Shown here in pieces: positions 17,357 through 25,840 of a DNA stretch of 57,525 bases. Position 1 is the stretch's first letter. Each line of letters starts with the position of its first letter. The position numbers were made by a program, and so were the translations under genes. The notes under the pieces were generated by a model that worked only from the letters and a program-made list of their open reading frames with translations, did no database searches and had not been told where the DNA came from. The stretch lies in assembly GCA_052144935.1 (NCBI GenBank), contig JBKQPR010000363.1:1-57525 (forward strand). The letters run 5' to 3'. This DNA is from JOPF133 sp052144935. Its GTDB lineage: Bacteria > Acidobacteriota > Terriglobia > Bryobacterales > Bryobacteraceae.

Positions 17357-18331
17357 GTGGCTATGCACAAGAAACGGTTGGGTAACAGCGACATGGAATT
17401 GACGCCCATAGGCGTCGGCGCGTGGGCCATGGGCGGCGGCGGATGGGCCTTCGCCTGGGGACCGCAGGACGATGCCGAATCGATTGCCGCCATCCGCGAA
17501 GCCCTGGATCGCGGCGTCAACTGGATCGACACGGCGGCGGTTTATGGTCTGGGCCACTCCGAGGAGGTGGTGGCGCGGGCACTGGAGGGGCGCTCGAACC
17601 GGCCCTATGTGTTCACCAAGTGCGAACGGGTATGGAACGAAAAGGGCGAGATTTCAGCCAGCCTGAAAGCCGGCTCGTTGCGGCGCGAATGCGAAGCCAG
17701 CCTGCGGCGCCTGAAGCTGGACGCGATCGACCTGTACCAGATTCACTGGCCCACGCCGGAGGAGGACATTGAGGAAGGCTGGTCCACGCTGGAGCGTCTC
17801 AGGGAGGAGGGCAAAGTTCGTTGGATCGGCGTGTCCAATTTCAACCCCCAGCAACTGGAGCCGTGCCGGGCGATTGCGCCGGTCACCTCGCTGCAGCCGC
17901 CCTACTCGGCGGTGTCGCCGGAGGTCGAGACGGAAACCCTGCCCTATTGCCTGCAACATGGCATCGGGGTGATCGTCTATTCGCCCATGAAGTCGGGGCT
18001 GCTCACCGGGAAAATGACCCGCGAGCGCGTGGCGGCGCTTCCGCAAGACGATTTCCGCCGGCGGGCGCTGGCCTTTCAGGAGCCGAATCTCACGCGCAAC
18101 CTCGAACTGGCGGAGATCCTGCGCCGGATCGGCGAGCGCCACGGCCGATCGGCAGGCGAGGTGGCCATCGCCTGGACGTTGCGCCATCCGGCCGTGACGG
18201 CGGCGATTGTCGGAATGCGCTCCGCGGAGCAGGCGCGGGGCGTTTTGGGAGCGCTGGAGTTTCGGATCGGCGAGCGGGAAGTGGCGGAGATTGAGGGCTG
18301 GCGGAGTCTCGCGAGCGGCGGCGCCGCCTGA
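17357..18331 (+). CDS. Aldo/keto reductase
   Basis: A 324-residue NAD(P)H-dependent aldo/keto reductase with an (alpha/beta)8 barrel. The catalytic tetrad is visible: Asp58 and Tyr63 in WIDTAAVYGLGHSEE, Lys88 in VFTKCE and His130 in DLYQIHWP. Cofactor-binding features at the C-terminus include TAAIVGMRSAEQ. The GXXXXG-like opening LGVGAWAMGGG is typical of the AKR11/AKR13-like bacterial groups that reduce sugar-derived or general aldehydes. GTG at 17357 or ATG at 17363 may be the start. The decayed oxidoreductase fragment follows immediately. Confidence 0.9.
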   Translation: MAMHKKRLGNSDMELTPIGVGAWAMGGGGWAFAWGPQDDAESIAAIREALDRGVNWIDTAAVYGLGHSEEVVARALEGRSNRPYVFTKCERVWNEKGEISASLKAGSLRRECEASLRRLKLDAIDLYQIHWPTPEEDIEEGWSTLERLREEGKVRWIGVSNFNPQQLEPCRAIAPVTSLQPPYSAVSPEVETETLPYCLQHGIGVIVYSPMKSGLLTGKMTRERVAALPQDDFRRRALAFQEPNLTRNLELAEILRRIGERHGRSAGEVAIAWTLRHPAVTAAIVGMRSAEQARGVLGALEFRIGEREVAEIEGWRSLASGGAA

Positions 18332-18381
18332 CCGGCAGCGCCGATCTCAGCCGCTAGATACCGATAACTGACTGGCGAGCC

Positions 18382-18793
18382 GATTTTGTCAAGGAGTTGA
18401 ACGACGAGGCCGTCGCGCTGCATGTCCAGCACGGATCCCGCGTGCCAACCATGCACTCCACCTTGCACCTGTATCCCATCGGCGGAGCGCCCCATCGCGT
18501 CGGACAGAACGACACGGCCTTCAGCTACCGCGACACCAACTGGGCCGAGGTGATCGTGGGCGTCGACCCCGACCCGGCGAATAACCCCAAGACCATCGCC
18601 TGGTGCAAGGAATACTGGGACGCCCTGCACCCCTCTACTCGGCCGGCGGGGCCTACGTGAACTTCATGATGGACGAGGGCGAGGACCGCATCAAGGCAAC
18701 CTACCGCGACAACTATGACCGCCTCGCCGCCATCAAGAGGAAATACGATCCGCGAATTTCTTCCGGGTGAATCAGAACATCCAGCCGGCATAG
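18382..18793 (+). pseudogene. FAD-linked oxidoreductase C-terminal (BBE) remnant, two frameshifts
   Basis: The first part (DFVKELNDEAVALH, STLHLYPIGGAPHRV, AFSYRDTNWAEVIVGVDPDP) is in one frame to about 18633. It continues in another as YSAGGAYVNFMMDEGEDRIK and YDRLAAIKRKYDP, then shifts again near 18755 to NFFRVNQNIQPA with a stop at 18791-18793. This is the substrate region and berberine-bridge (BBE) tail of flavin oxidoreductases of the PCMH/FAD_binding_4 family. The FAD-binding N-terminus is absent, so it is a dead fragment left beside the aldo/keto reductase gene. Confidence 0.75.
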
Positions 18794-18812
18794 CGGGTGG
18801 TATCATTACCTA

Positions 18813-19094
18813 ATGCCAAAGTTCGTCATCGAACGGGAGATTCCGGGAGCCGGCAGCATGACCCCGGAGCAGCTACAGGCCGCGGCTATGAAATCCGTGG
18901 AAGTGTTGAAGGAACTGGGTCCCGGAATCCAGTGGCTGCACAGCTACTTTACCGACAACAAAGTGTACTGCGTGTACCTGGCCGAGGATGAGAATATCAT
19001 TCGGGAGCACGCCCGCAGAGGGGGTTTTCCGGCGAACCGGATTTCCCGGGTCCGGCAGTTGCTCGATCCGTCGGCGGCCGAGGGAGCCGCCTAA
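18813..19094 (+). CDS. DUF4242 protein
   Basis: A 93-residue ferredoxin-fold-like protein of family DUF4242 (Streptomyces SCO4226 group, a nickel-responsive member). Conserved parts are the opening FVIEREIPGAGSMTPEQLQ, the central IQWLHSYFTDNKVYCVYLAEDE and the tail IREHARRGGFPANRISRVR. Single-domain, cytoplasmic, probably dimeric. Metal binding is known only for a relative; the residues here (His, Glu, Cys in the middle) are compatible. It ends three bases from the convergent kinase gene. Confidence 0.85.
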   Translation: MPKFVIEREIPGAGSMTPEQLQAAAMKSVEVLKELGPGIQWLHSYFTDNKVYCVYLAEDENIIREHARRGGFPANRISRVRQLLDPSAAEGAA

Positions 19095-19097
19095 CCA

Positions 19098-22000
19098 TTA
19101 CGAGCCCTCTAAAGCGTACTCGATGGCTTCATCAGGGGACATAGCCCACCCGCGCATCCAGGCGGCAGTGGCGCCGGCCCCCGGCAGTCCCCGGCGGGCC
19201 GGGTCGAGATCGGCGTCGAGCCTCACCTTCTCAATGGGCGGCAGCGGGGCCCCGATCCTTTGCCGCAGCGCGGTGGCGGCCCCGGCCAGCCGCAGCGCGC
19301 GTTCCCAGCCTCCCTGCCGCGCGGCTGAACGCGCCATCTCCTCGAGCACGCCGGCCACGTCCCATTTTCGCCCGAGCTGCCGGCTGATGCGCAAGCTTTC
19401 TGCGAAAAGGGCATGGGCGCGGACGTGAGCACCCTCCTCGGAGGCTAGGCGGCCCAAGTCGAGAAGGGAGTTGGCGACACCCGGCCCGTCGTTCTGCGCT
19501 CGAAAAATCTCGAGGCCCTGTTCGTAAACGCGCCGAGCCTCCGGCAAGTCTCCCTGCGCTCGTACGACGTCTCCCTGGTGATTCAGCGACCACGCCATGC
19601 CTGACCGGTCGCCAACAGCCTGGAAGCGTGAAAAAGCCTGCTCGTGTAGGGACCGGGCCTGCGCGTAATCGCCTTCCGCCTTGTAGACATCGGCGAGGTT
19701 GCAGAGAATGCGAGCCGCGGACGCGGGCTCGCCCAGATCCTCCCAAGCGCGAATGGCTTCGGCACAGGATTCCTTGGCGGCGCTGTAGTCCCCCAGCAGC
19801 AATTGGGTAACGGCCAGAGTGTTGAGGCTGGCGGCGACGTGCGGCCGGTTTCCCAACTCGCGAGCGATCGCCAGACATTGCTGCGCGAAATCGAGCGCGG
19901 ACGCGAAGTCGCCTTGGCGGTTACAGAGGCCTCCGGCGATGGTCAACGCCCGCAGCTTCGTGAGCGCGCTGCCTCCTGGTAGCTTGAGCAGCGCTGCGAT
20001 CCACTCGCGTCCCTCGGTTGGATGAGCGTGTTCCAACCAGAAATGAGAGAGAGCCAAGGCCAGTCGCAGACCCCATTCGGCGTTGCCGGCCCGCGTGAGC
20101 CACCCGAGGGCCGCCCGGTTGTTGTCGTGCTCGGAGAAGAATCGCTCCAGCCATTGGGCCTGCTCGGCGCCGCCGGCCATGTGTGGCGCCCCGTCCTCGG
20201 CCATGATCAGGAAGTACGCTGCGTGGGCGCGCCGTGTCGCGGCCTCTTCTCCGCTGGCGGCGAGACGCTCGAATCCGTACTCCCGAATGGTTTCCAGCAT
20301 CCCAAAGCGCGCTTCCCCGGTCGTCTCCCCGGTCTGCTGCAACAGGCTTTTGTCGACCAGCGACGCGACGCCCTCGAACACGTCAAGGTCGAGATCCGCG
20401 CCGGCGTTTGCAACCGCTTCGCCGGCCTCCAGGGTGAACCCGCCGACGAAGACTGCCAGCCGCCGGAACAGCTTCTGCTCCTCGCCGGTCAGCAGCTCGT
20501 GGCTCCAGTCCATGGCCCGGCGCAGCGTCTGCTGGCGTTCGGGTAGATCCCGCGCGCCGCCGGTCAACAGGCGCAGACGGCTCTCCAGGCGGCCCAGAAT
20601 GGCCGCCGGCGCCAGGACCTTCACCCGCGCCGCCGCCAACTCGATGGCCAGCGGCAAACCGTCCAGGCGCGCACAAATCTCGACCACCGCGGCCGCATTC
20701 TCTTCCCCTAATGCGAAGCCGGGCTTCACCGCCCGCGCCCGTTGGACAAACAGCGCCACGGCGGGATACTCGGAGAGCACCTCCACAGGGCACAGGCTCC
20801 GGGGATCGGGCAGCGCCAGCGGAGGTACTTGTAATTCCTGCTCTCCGTAAAGATGCAGGGCGGCTCGGCTGGTCACCAGAATCTTGAGATCCCGCAAAGC
20901 TCCCAACAACTCGGCCACCACCGGCGCCGCGGCCAGCACGTGCTCAAAGTTGTCGAGCAGCAGCAGCGCCCCCGGCGATCGCCGCAGGTGTTCCTTGATG
21001 TCCTCCACCAGTGGCCGGCTCCCGCTGGCCCGCACCTCCAGAGCCTGCGCAATGGCCGAAACCACCAGCCCGGAGTCCAGGATGGAGGCCAGGCCGGCGA
21101 ACCAGACACCTCCCGCGAATTGCTTCGCCACCTCTTCGGCCAACTGCACGGCCAGCCGGGTCTTGCCGGTGCCGCCGGGACCGGTCAGGGTGATCAGCCG
21201 GATGTCATCCTGCATCAGGAGCTTCTTGGCGGCTTCGATCTCCCGCTCCCGGCCCACCAACGTGTTCCGCTGGGGCGGCAAATGCCGCGGAGACGGCGCG
21301 GCGGGCGCCTCTACCGCCGCCTCTCCCAGGTGGTCTCGCACGATCGCCAGGTCGCGCACCAGATCCTCGGTGGACGAATACCGGTCTGCCGCCTTCTTCG
21401 CCAGGCACCGCTTCACGGTCCACTGCAGAGGCGGTGGAATCTGCGGATTGAGCTGGCCGATCGACTCGGGCTCGTCGCGCAGGATGGCCGCCAGGGTCTC
21501 CATCATGCTGTTCCGTTGGAAAGCTCGCTTGCCGGTCGCCATTTCGTAGAGGATCACGCCGAAGGAAAACTGGTCCGACCGGAAATCGACTCTCTCCCCG
21601 GCCGCCTGCTGCGGCGACATATACCCCACCGTGCCCAGGATGGTGCCAGGCCGGGTCATCAGTTCCGGGGCGTAACTCAGGGTGGCTTGACTCCCCCACT
21701 CTTCCGAAACGGCGGGAGTCGCCAGGCCGAAGTCGACCACCTTCACCCGGTCTTCCCGGTTCACCAGGATATTCTCGGGCTTGAGGTCCCGGTGGACGAT
21801 CCCCTTAGCGTGCGCCGCCGCCAGCGCGCCGCCCGTCTGGACCGCGATGTCCAGCAGTTTTTGGGTCGCCACCGGCCCATTCGAGAGAATCTGCCGCAGG
21901 CTTTGCCCCTCCACCAGCTCCATCGCGATGTAGCAGATGGTTCCCTCGCCGACGGGCTGATTGCCGATCTCGTAGATGGTGATGATGTTCGGATGGTTGA

Positions 22001-22199
22001 GAGCCGATGCCGAGCGCGCCTCCTGGGCGAACCGGCGCAAAGCGCCGGGGTCGCACGCCCTGGTCTCGGGCAGGACCTTGATGGCGACGTCGCGGCCGAG
22101 GCGGGCATCTCGTGCCCGGTACACCTCGCCCATACCGCCCGCGCCAAGAGGCGCCAGGACCTCGTAGGGGCCGAGCTTTGTGCCTGGAGAGAGCGGCAT
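19098..22199 (-). CDS. Ser/Thr kinase fused to NB-ARC-like ATPase and TPR array
   Basis: A 1033-residue cytoplasmic signalling protein. Residues about 12-280 are a complete Hanks-type kinase: GAGGMGEVYRARD glycine loop, VAIKVL lysine, IVHRDLKPEN catalytic loop, DFGLA, and YMSPQQA. Residues about 300-620 are a STAND-type ATPase with Walker A GPGGTGKTRL, Walker B LLLLDNFEHV and sensor TSRAAL, followed by the winged-helix-like linker (RRAMDWSHELLTGEEQKLFRRL). The remainder is a TPR array (repeats like ALDFAQQCLAIARELGN and ARSLHEQAFSRFQAVGD). There is no DNA-binding output domain, so output is probably phosphorylation gated by TPR ligand binding. No transmembrane segment seen. Confidence 0.92.
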   Translation of the reverse strand: MPLSPGTKLGPYEVLAPLGAGGMGEVYRARDARLGRDVAIKVLPETRACDPGALRRFAQEARSASALNHPNIITIYEIGNQPVGEGTICYIAMELVEGQSLRQILSNGPVATQKLLDIAVQTGGALAAAHAKGIVHRDLKPENILVNREDRVKVVDFGLATPAVSEEWGSQATLSYAPELMTRPGTILGTVGYMSPQQAAGERVDFRSDQFSFGVILYEMATGKRAFQRNSMMETLAAILRDEPESIGQLNPQIPPPLQWTVKRCLAKKAADRYSSTEDLVRDLAIVRDHLGEAAVEAPAAPSPRHLPPQRNTLVGREREIEAAKKLLMQDDIRLITLTGPGGTGKTRLAVQLAEEVAKQFAGGVWFAGLASILDSGLVVSAIAQALEVRASGSRPLVEDIKEHLRRSPGALLLLDNFEHVLAAAPVVAELLGALRDLKILVTSRAALHLYGEQELQVPPLALPDPRSLCPVEVLSEYPAVALFVQRARAVKPGFALGEENAAAVVEICARLDGLPLAIELAAARVKVLAPAAILGRLESRLRLLTGGARDLPERQQTLRRAMDWSHELLTGEEQKLFRRLAVFVGGFTLEAGEAVANAGADLDLDVFEGVASLVDKSLLQQTGETTGEARFGMLETIREYGFERLAASGEEAATRRAHAAYFLIMAEDGAPHMAGGAEQAQWLERFFSEHDNNRAALGWLTRAGNAEWGLRLALALSHFWLEHAHPTEGREWIAALLKLPGGSALTKLRALTIAGGLCNRQGDFASALDFAQQCLAIARELGNRPHVAASLNTLAVTQLLLGDYSAAKESCAEAIRAWEDLGEPASAARILCNLADVYKAEGDYAQARSLHEQAFSRFQAVGDRSGMAWSLNHQGDVVRAQGDLPEARRVYEQGLEIFRAQNDGPGVANSLLDLGRLASEEGAHVRAHALFAESLRISRQLGRKWDVAGVLEEMARSAARQGGWERALRLAGAATALRQRIGAPLPPIEKVRLDADLDPARRGLPGAGATAAWMRGWAMSPDEAIEYALEGS

Positions 22200-22266
22200 G
22201 CGGATGAATCAGCTAAGTTTAACCCATCCTAAAGTGGATAGGTACTGATTCACGGCGCATCCGGAA

Positions 22267-22288
22267 GTTATGCGCTTGGCCGCATAAC
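22267..22288 (-). terminator. Perfect 8-bp hairpin after the radical SAM gene
   Basis: GTTATGCG-CTTGGC-CGCATAAC forms a perfect stem-loop between the radical SAM stop codon (22332) and the kinase start. No T-run follows, so it may stop transcription weakly or mark an mRNA end. Confidence 0.4.
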
Positions 22289-22331
22289 GCCAGGCGGAGT
22301 CTCTCGATCGGCGCCGCCTGACCGGCGCCCC

Positions 22332-23924
22332 TCAGTCCCCTCCGGTACCCTGCTCGGCAGGCTCGATGAGGGCAGGCGCTGGCGCGGCGTTGAAGTCCAG
22401 GCTGCCGGCAGGGTCCTGGGCGCCGTGCCACCGGGTGATGGAGTCCTTGACCACGCGATAGATCGCGCGCCGGTTCCGGGCCACCAGCTTGAGCCAGTTC
22501 CACGCCCCCTTTTGCGGGAAATAGATTCCGCGGAAGAACAGGCGGGATATCAGGTGGCTGATCTTGTAAGCGGCCGGCTCGTCCGCGATCGAATCCAGAG
22601 CCGCCTCGATGGCGGCAGGGCTGTAAGAATTCGCCCAGGCGTACTGAACCTCCTCCTGCACCTCGGGGATCGAGATCTTCAAGGGCGTGTGCGCCATTCG
22701 AAACGGGGCGAATTCGAGCCAGTGCTTCGGCCGTGTCAGCCGCCCTTCCTTTTCCAGCCGGACATACAAAGGAGTAGCGGGAAAGGGAGTGATCTGTCCA
22801 TAGACCGGCAGCCCCGGCGGCCACTTGCGAATCTCGGCCAGGGTGCGCTCGCCCACCCCGGGAGTATCGTTGTCCAGCCCAAAGATGAACGAAGTGATCG
22901 CATAGACGTGGCGCCGCGCCAGGCCCTCCAGCACCCTGGCATAATCCGCCGGCTTGTTGAAGCTCTTGTTGACGCTGGCGAGATTGGCGGGATCGATAGA
23001 CTCCATTCCGATGAAGATCCATTTGCCGCCCGAAGCGGGGATCAAATCCAGCAGTTCTTCATCCCGCAACAGGTTGGCGCTGATTTGCGCCACCCACGAG
23101 AGTTGGGCTCCGGCCGCAATGATATCGCGCAAAAGCGACTTGGTCCGCTTGACGTTGATCGCGAAATTATCGTCCACGAAGAATACGGCGGCCTTGCCGC
23201 GGCCGGCGTCGGCGCGCGCTTTGATCTTGAGCATCTCCTCGACGATGCTCGCGTTGGTCCGGAAACGGATCGAGTCGCCGAAGAAACCCGTGACCGTGCA
23301 GAACTCGCATCCATAAGGACAGCCGCGTCCCGATTCAATGGGAATGATATGAAAGGTCTCCCACGCGAACCCGAAGTGCTGCATCACAGGACGCACGAAG
23401 CCCGGTATCCGGTTGAACTGCCGCAGGTCGAGCGCGTCCCAGGGAATGATCGGGTAATCCTGCAAGCTCGGCTTGCGCTCCTGTCCGAACGCGTCCACGG
23501 GAGCGTAAACCTCCTTGAGTTTGCCGCTGGCCGCATCCTCCACAATGCGCGGCCAGGTCTGATCCGCTTCCCCCAGGGCCAGCGCGTCCGCGTGACGCGG
23601 TCCGCCGTTCCGCCCGAGAGCTTCTTCGGGAACTTCCGTGACGTGCGGCCCTCCCATGACCACGGGAATGCCGGCCGCGCGGATGGCATCCGCCACCCGG
23701 TACGCCTTGGCGATCATGCGGGTCATGGCGCCGATCCCGACCAGCCCGATCCGCTGGCTGAGCACGAACCGAACCAGCTCGGCGTCGCTCATCGGTTGGG
23801 TGTTTCCGTCGATCAGAACCACTTCGTGGCCGGGGGGCGTAAGAGCCTGCAGCAGGAACATCCAGAGGTGAGGCATGAAATTCTGCGTGATGCCGTTGTC
23901 GGGGTTGTAAAGCAGGATTTTCAC
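22332..23924 (-). CDS. B12-binding-domain radical SAM protein
   Basis: A 530-residue enzyme with an N-terminal cobalamin-binding Rossmann-like domain (residues about 1-150; LVGIGAMTRMIAKAYRVADA, VVMGGPHVTEVPEEAL) but no DxHxxG cobalamin-ligand motif. The radical SAM core follows with the cluster motif C202-x3-C206-x2-C209 (GCPYGCEFCTVTGFFG) and downstream FVDDNFAINVKR and WIFIGMESIDP, FGLDNDTPGV. The C-terminal 130 residues resemble the tails of this large uncharacterised family, members of which act in hopanoid, lipid and pigment modification. The substrate cannot be assigned. It lies upstream of the kinase in the same direction but separated by a hairpin. Confidence 0.9.
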   Translation of the reverse strand: MKILLYNPDNGITQNFMPHLWMFLLQALTPPGHEVVLIDGNTQPMSDAELVRFVLSQRIGLVGIGAMTRMIAKAYRVADAIRAAGIPVVMGGPHVTEVPEEALGRNGGPRHADALALGEADQTWPRIVEDAASGKLKEVYAPVDAFGQERKPSLQDYPIIPWDALDLRQFNRIPGFVRPVMQHFGFAWETFHIIPIESGRGCPYGCEFCTVTGFFGDSIRFRTNASIVEEMLKIKARADAGRGKAAVFFVDDNFAINVKRTKSLLRDIIAAGAQLSWVAQISANLLRDEELLDLIPASGGKWIFIGMESIDPANLASVNKSFNKPADYARVLEGLARRHVYAITSFIFGLDNDTPGVGERTLAEIRKWPPGLPVYGQITPFPATPLYVRLEKEGRLTRPKHWLEFAPFRMAHTPLKISIPEVQEEVQYAWANSYSPAAIEAALDSIADEPAAYKISHLISRLFFRGIYFPQKGAWNWLKLVARNRRAIYRVVKDSITRWHGAQDPAGSLDFNAAPAPALIEPAEQGTGGD

Positions 23925-24257
23925 TCGCTTCCGGTTCCAGCGTCTAAGCGAAACGCTGGCATTCCTTTCTCCGGCAAGTCGCCCGTCGGGTCAGCGGCGT
24001 AGCGTCATCCGCGCAGGATTCAATGTCGGTTAAGTCATCTTATCACCGGATGGGCGCCCGACACCGAAAAAAAAGTAACCCAAAAGAGCTAAAAACGTAA
24101 GAGTGGAAAGTGTTCAGTAAGAAGGCGGTCCAGCAGGGGCGGGGATGAGGGTGGAGCCGCCTCGCTTGGTTGGCGGTCGGAGGGTGGGCCTGGAGATTGG
24201 CATTCGGAGATCACCCGTTGGGCAGACCATCGGTCCACCGGTGCGAGGCACCGGCGG

Positions 24258-24282
24258 AAAAGCCGGGCTGAGTACCGGCTTT
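24258..24282 (+). terminator. Terminator-like stem-loop without an obvious gene
   Basis: AAAGCCGG and CCGGCTTT pair perfectly and are followed by TTCTTA, resembling a Rho-independent terminator on the plus strand. No plus-strand gene ends upstream, so it may terminate an unrecognised transcript or belong to a repeat. Confidence 0.45.
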
Positions 24283-24412
24283 CTTACCTAAGAATCAATA
24301 ATTTACGCGGTGAAAACAGGTCTGCGGCTTTCAGCCGGCGAACCCAGCCAAAGGCTAGGCGCGGGCCCTGAGTGCCGCCATATCGTCATGTGTTGGACAC
24401 CCTCAGCACCAC

Positions 24413-24472
24413 CTCCTCTCTGCGTTTCTGCGTTTATTTCTCAGCGTTTCCCTCCGCGTCTCTGCGTCAAGC
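24413..24472. repeat. GCGT-rich degenerate repeat tract
   Basis: Several near-copies of CTCTGCGT/CTCCGCGT in a row (for example TCTGCGTTTCTGCGTT and CCTCCGCGTCTCTGCGTCAA). A related tract in reverse orientation occurs at 44064-44120, including TTCTCCGCGTTTCTTCG and CCCTCCGCGTCAA. Similar non-coding tracts are scattered in many Acidobacteria, Planctomycetes and Chloroflexi. Confidence 0.55.
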
Positions 24473-24785
24473 GCTCTTTCCAGCCTTTCCGCTGGCGCTC
24501 GGGCCACGCGCGCACGGCGGCGCGTTGCGCGCCATGGCTCATGGCTCCGGCGGTGGCTCGCAAACCCGAGGTCGGCCTTTTGGGCGAGACGGCCGACCGT
24601 CAACAGGTGCTCACGTTTGGGCTTCGTGCGTCCGGCAATGCCGACTGCTCTTGGTGAGGAGGTTCCGGATATCAACGCGCTCCGCAAGCGAGCCAGCTAG
24701 CGTGTATGATATGACTGACCTTGATCGAGAAACAGTTTAGACGGGCATCCTCGGTCCGGCCTGCTCGAGCCCACTGGAGAATATT

Positions 24786-25445
24786 ATGGCAAAAACTATC
24801 ACGACGATCGGAATCATTGGTGCGGGTCATGTCGGAAGCCAGATCGCACGACTCGCCGTGGCAAACGGCTACGACGTTGTGATCGCCAATTCACGCGGGC
24901 CGGAGACGTTGTCCGCGCTCATCGCAGAGCTTGGCCCAAAAGCCCGCGCGGCGACCGCCGTCGACGCGGCAAAGGCCGGAGACATGGTTGTCGTTTCGGT
25001 GCCCCTGAAAAACTATCGGGCCGTTCCGGTTGCGCCCCTGGCGGGCAAAATCGTGCTCGACACCGGGAATTACTATCCTGCGCGTGACGGCCACATCCCC
25101 GAGCTCGACAACGAGTCGACCACCACGTCCGAACTCTTACAGGCGCACTTGCCAACGTCGAAGGTCGTCAAGGCTTTCAACCATATCTACGCCGCCGCCA
25201 TCACTACCGACGGACAGCCGGCTGGCACGAAGAATCGTCGCGCGCTAGTCGTCGCCGGAGACGACCAAGAGGCCAAGACTATAGTGTCCCATCTGCTCGA
25301 GCAGTTCGGCTTCGATACGGTGGACGCAGGGCCGCTGAAAGAAGGGTGGCGTATCCAGCGCGACACCCCCGGCTATGGTCCGCGCCGTACGGCAGAGGAA
25401 CTGCGCCGGGACCTGGGGGCGGCCAGGCGGTACGCGGATCGGTAG
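24786..25445 (+). CDS. NADPH-dependent F420-reductase-like oxidoreductase
   Basis: A 219-residue Rossmann protein of the NADP oxidoreductase coenzyme F420-dependent family. The nucleotide-binding motif is IGIIGAGHVGSQIARLAVANG, followed by VVIANSRGPETL, DMVVVSVPLKNY, VLDTGNYY and VKAFNHIYAAAI. GGAG lies about 8 bases before the ATG. F420-dependent enzymes are not evident elsewhere in the window, so it may use another hydride partner; proteins of this type in non-F420 bacteria are often annotated simply as NAD(P)-binding or ferric-reductase-like. Stands alone, divergent from no neighbour. Assignment is to the family only. Confidence 0.85.
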   Translation: MAKTITTIGIIGAGHVGSQIARLAVANGYDVVIANSRGPETLSALIAELGPKARAATAVDAAKAGDMVVVSVPLKNYRAVPVAPLAGKIVLDTGNYYPARDGHIPELDNESTTTSELLQAHLPTSKVVKAFNHIYAAAITTDGQPAGTKNRRALVVAGDDQEAKTIVSHLLEQFGFDTVDAGPLKEGWRIQRDTPGYGPRRTAEELRRDLGAARRYADR

Positions 25446-25840
25446 CATCATCGCCACTAACGCTTGAACCCGCGGCCCGGCTGTCGCGGGTCCGGCGCAT
25501 TTCGTTGGCATATTCGGATTCCGGCCATTCCGGATGATACTCAACCTGGCCTATGCCATCCTGGCAGACGTGTACCCGCTTTTCGTCTGCGAGAGTTACG
25601 GCACGCCAAGCTCTTGGTGAAACCGATTGAGTGGACGATCGAATGGGCTGAGGCCCTATTCGGCGGGAGCCGCCACTCGGGCCCGATTCCGCACTTCACT
25701 TCGCTTCCGGCCACACAGCATCAACCGCTGGCGGCCGCGGGAGACCGTCCTCCGCAAGCGCGCCACTTTTGAACCTCCTTGCCGTTGGCCGCTCATCCCT
25801 TGGCGGAAACAATGATGTAAAGTTGTAAAGTCACAGAACG
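25446..25840. other. Intergenic, possible small basic ORF on minus strand
   Basis: Nearly 400 bases without a recognised gene. On the minus strand, AGGAGG at 25774-25779 sits seven bases before a GTG at 25766 that opens a 36-residue arginine-rich frame ending at 25656. No homologue is known to me. Confidence 0.3.
25656..25766 (-). CDS. Possible 36-residue basic peptide
   Basis: GTG start with a perfect AGGAGG at seven-base spacing. The product begins MARLRRTVSRGRQRLML, is rich in Arg and ends at a TGA-type stop before the isomerase-free gap. Nothing else supports expression. Could be chance. Confidence 0.2.
   Translation of the reverse strand: MARLRRTVSRGRQRLMLCGRKRSEVRNRARVAAPAE

Larger units (their letters stand above)
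24003..24785. other. Gene-poor region with hairpins and GCGT-rich repeat
   Basis: About 780 bases without a supported gene. Contents: a terminator-like stem AAAGCCGG/CCGGCTTT at 24258-24282 followed by TTCTT; a second stem CACCGG/CCGGTG just before it; and a GCGT-rich tract at 24413-24472 related to one at 44064-44120. The SD GGAG for the next gene lies at its right end. Confidence 0.5.
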
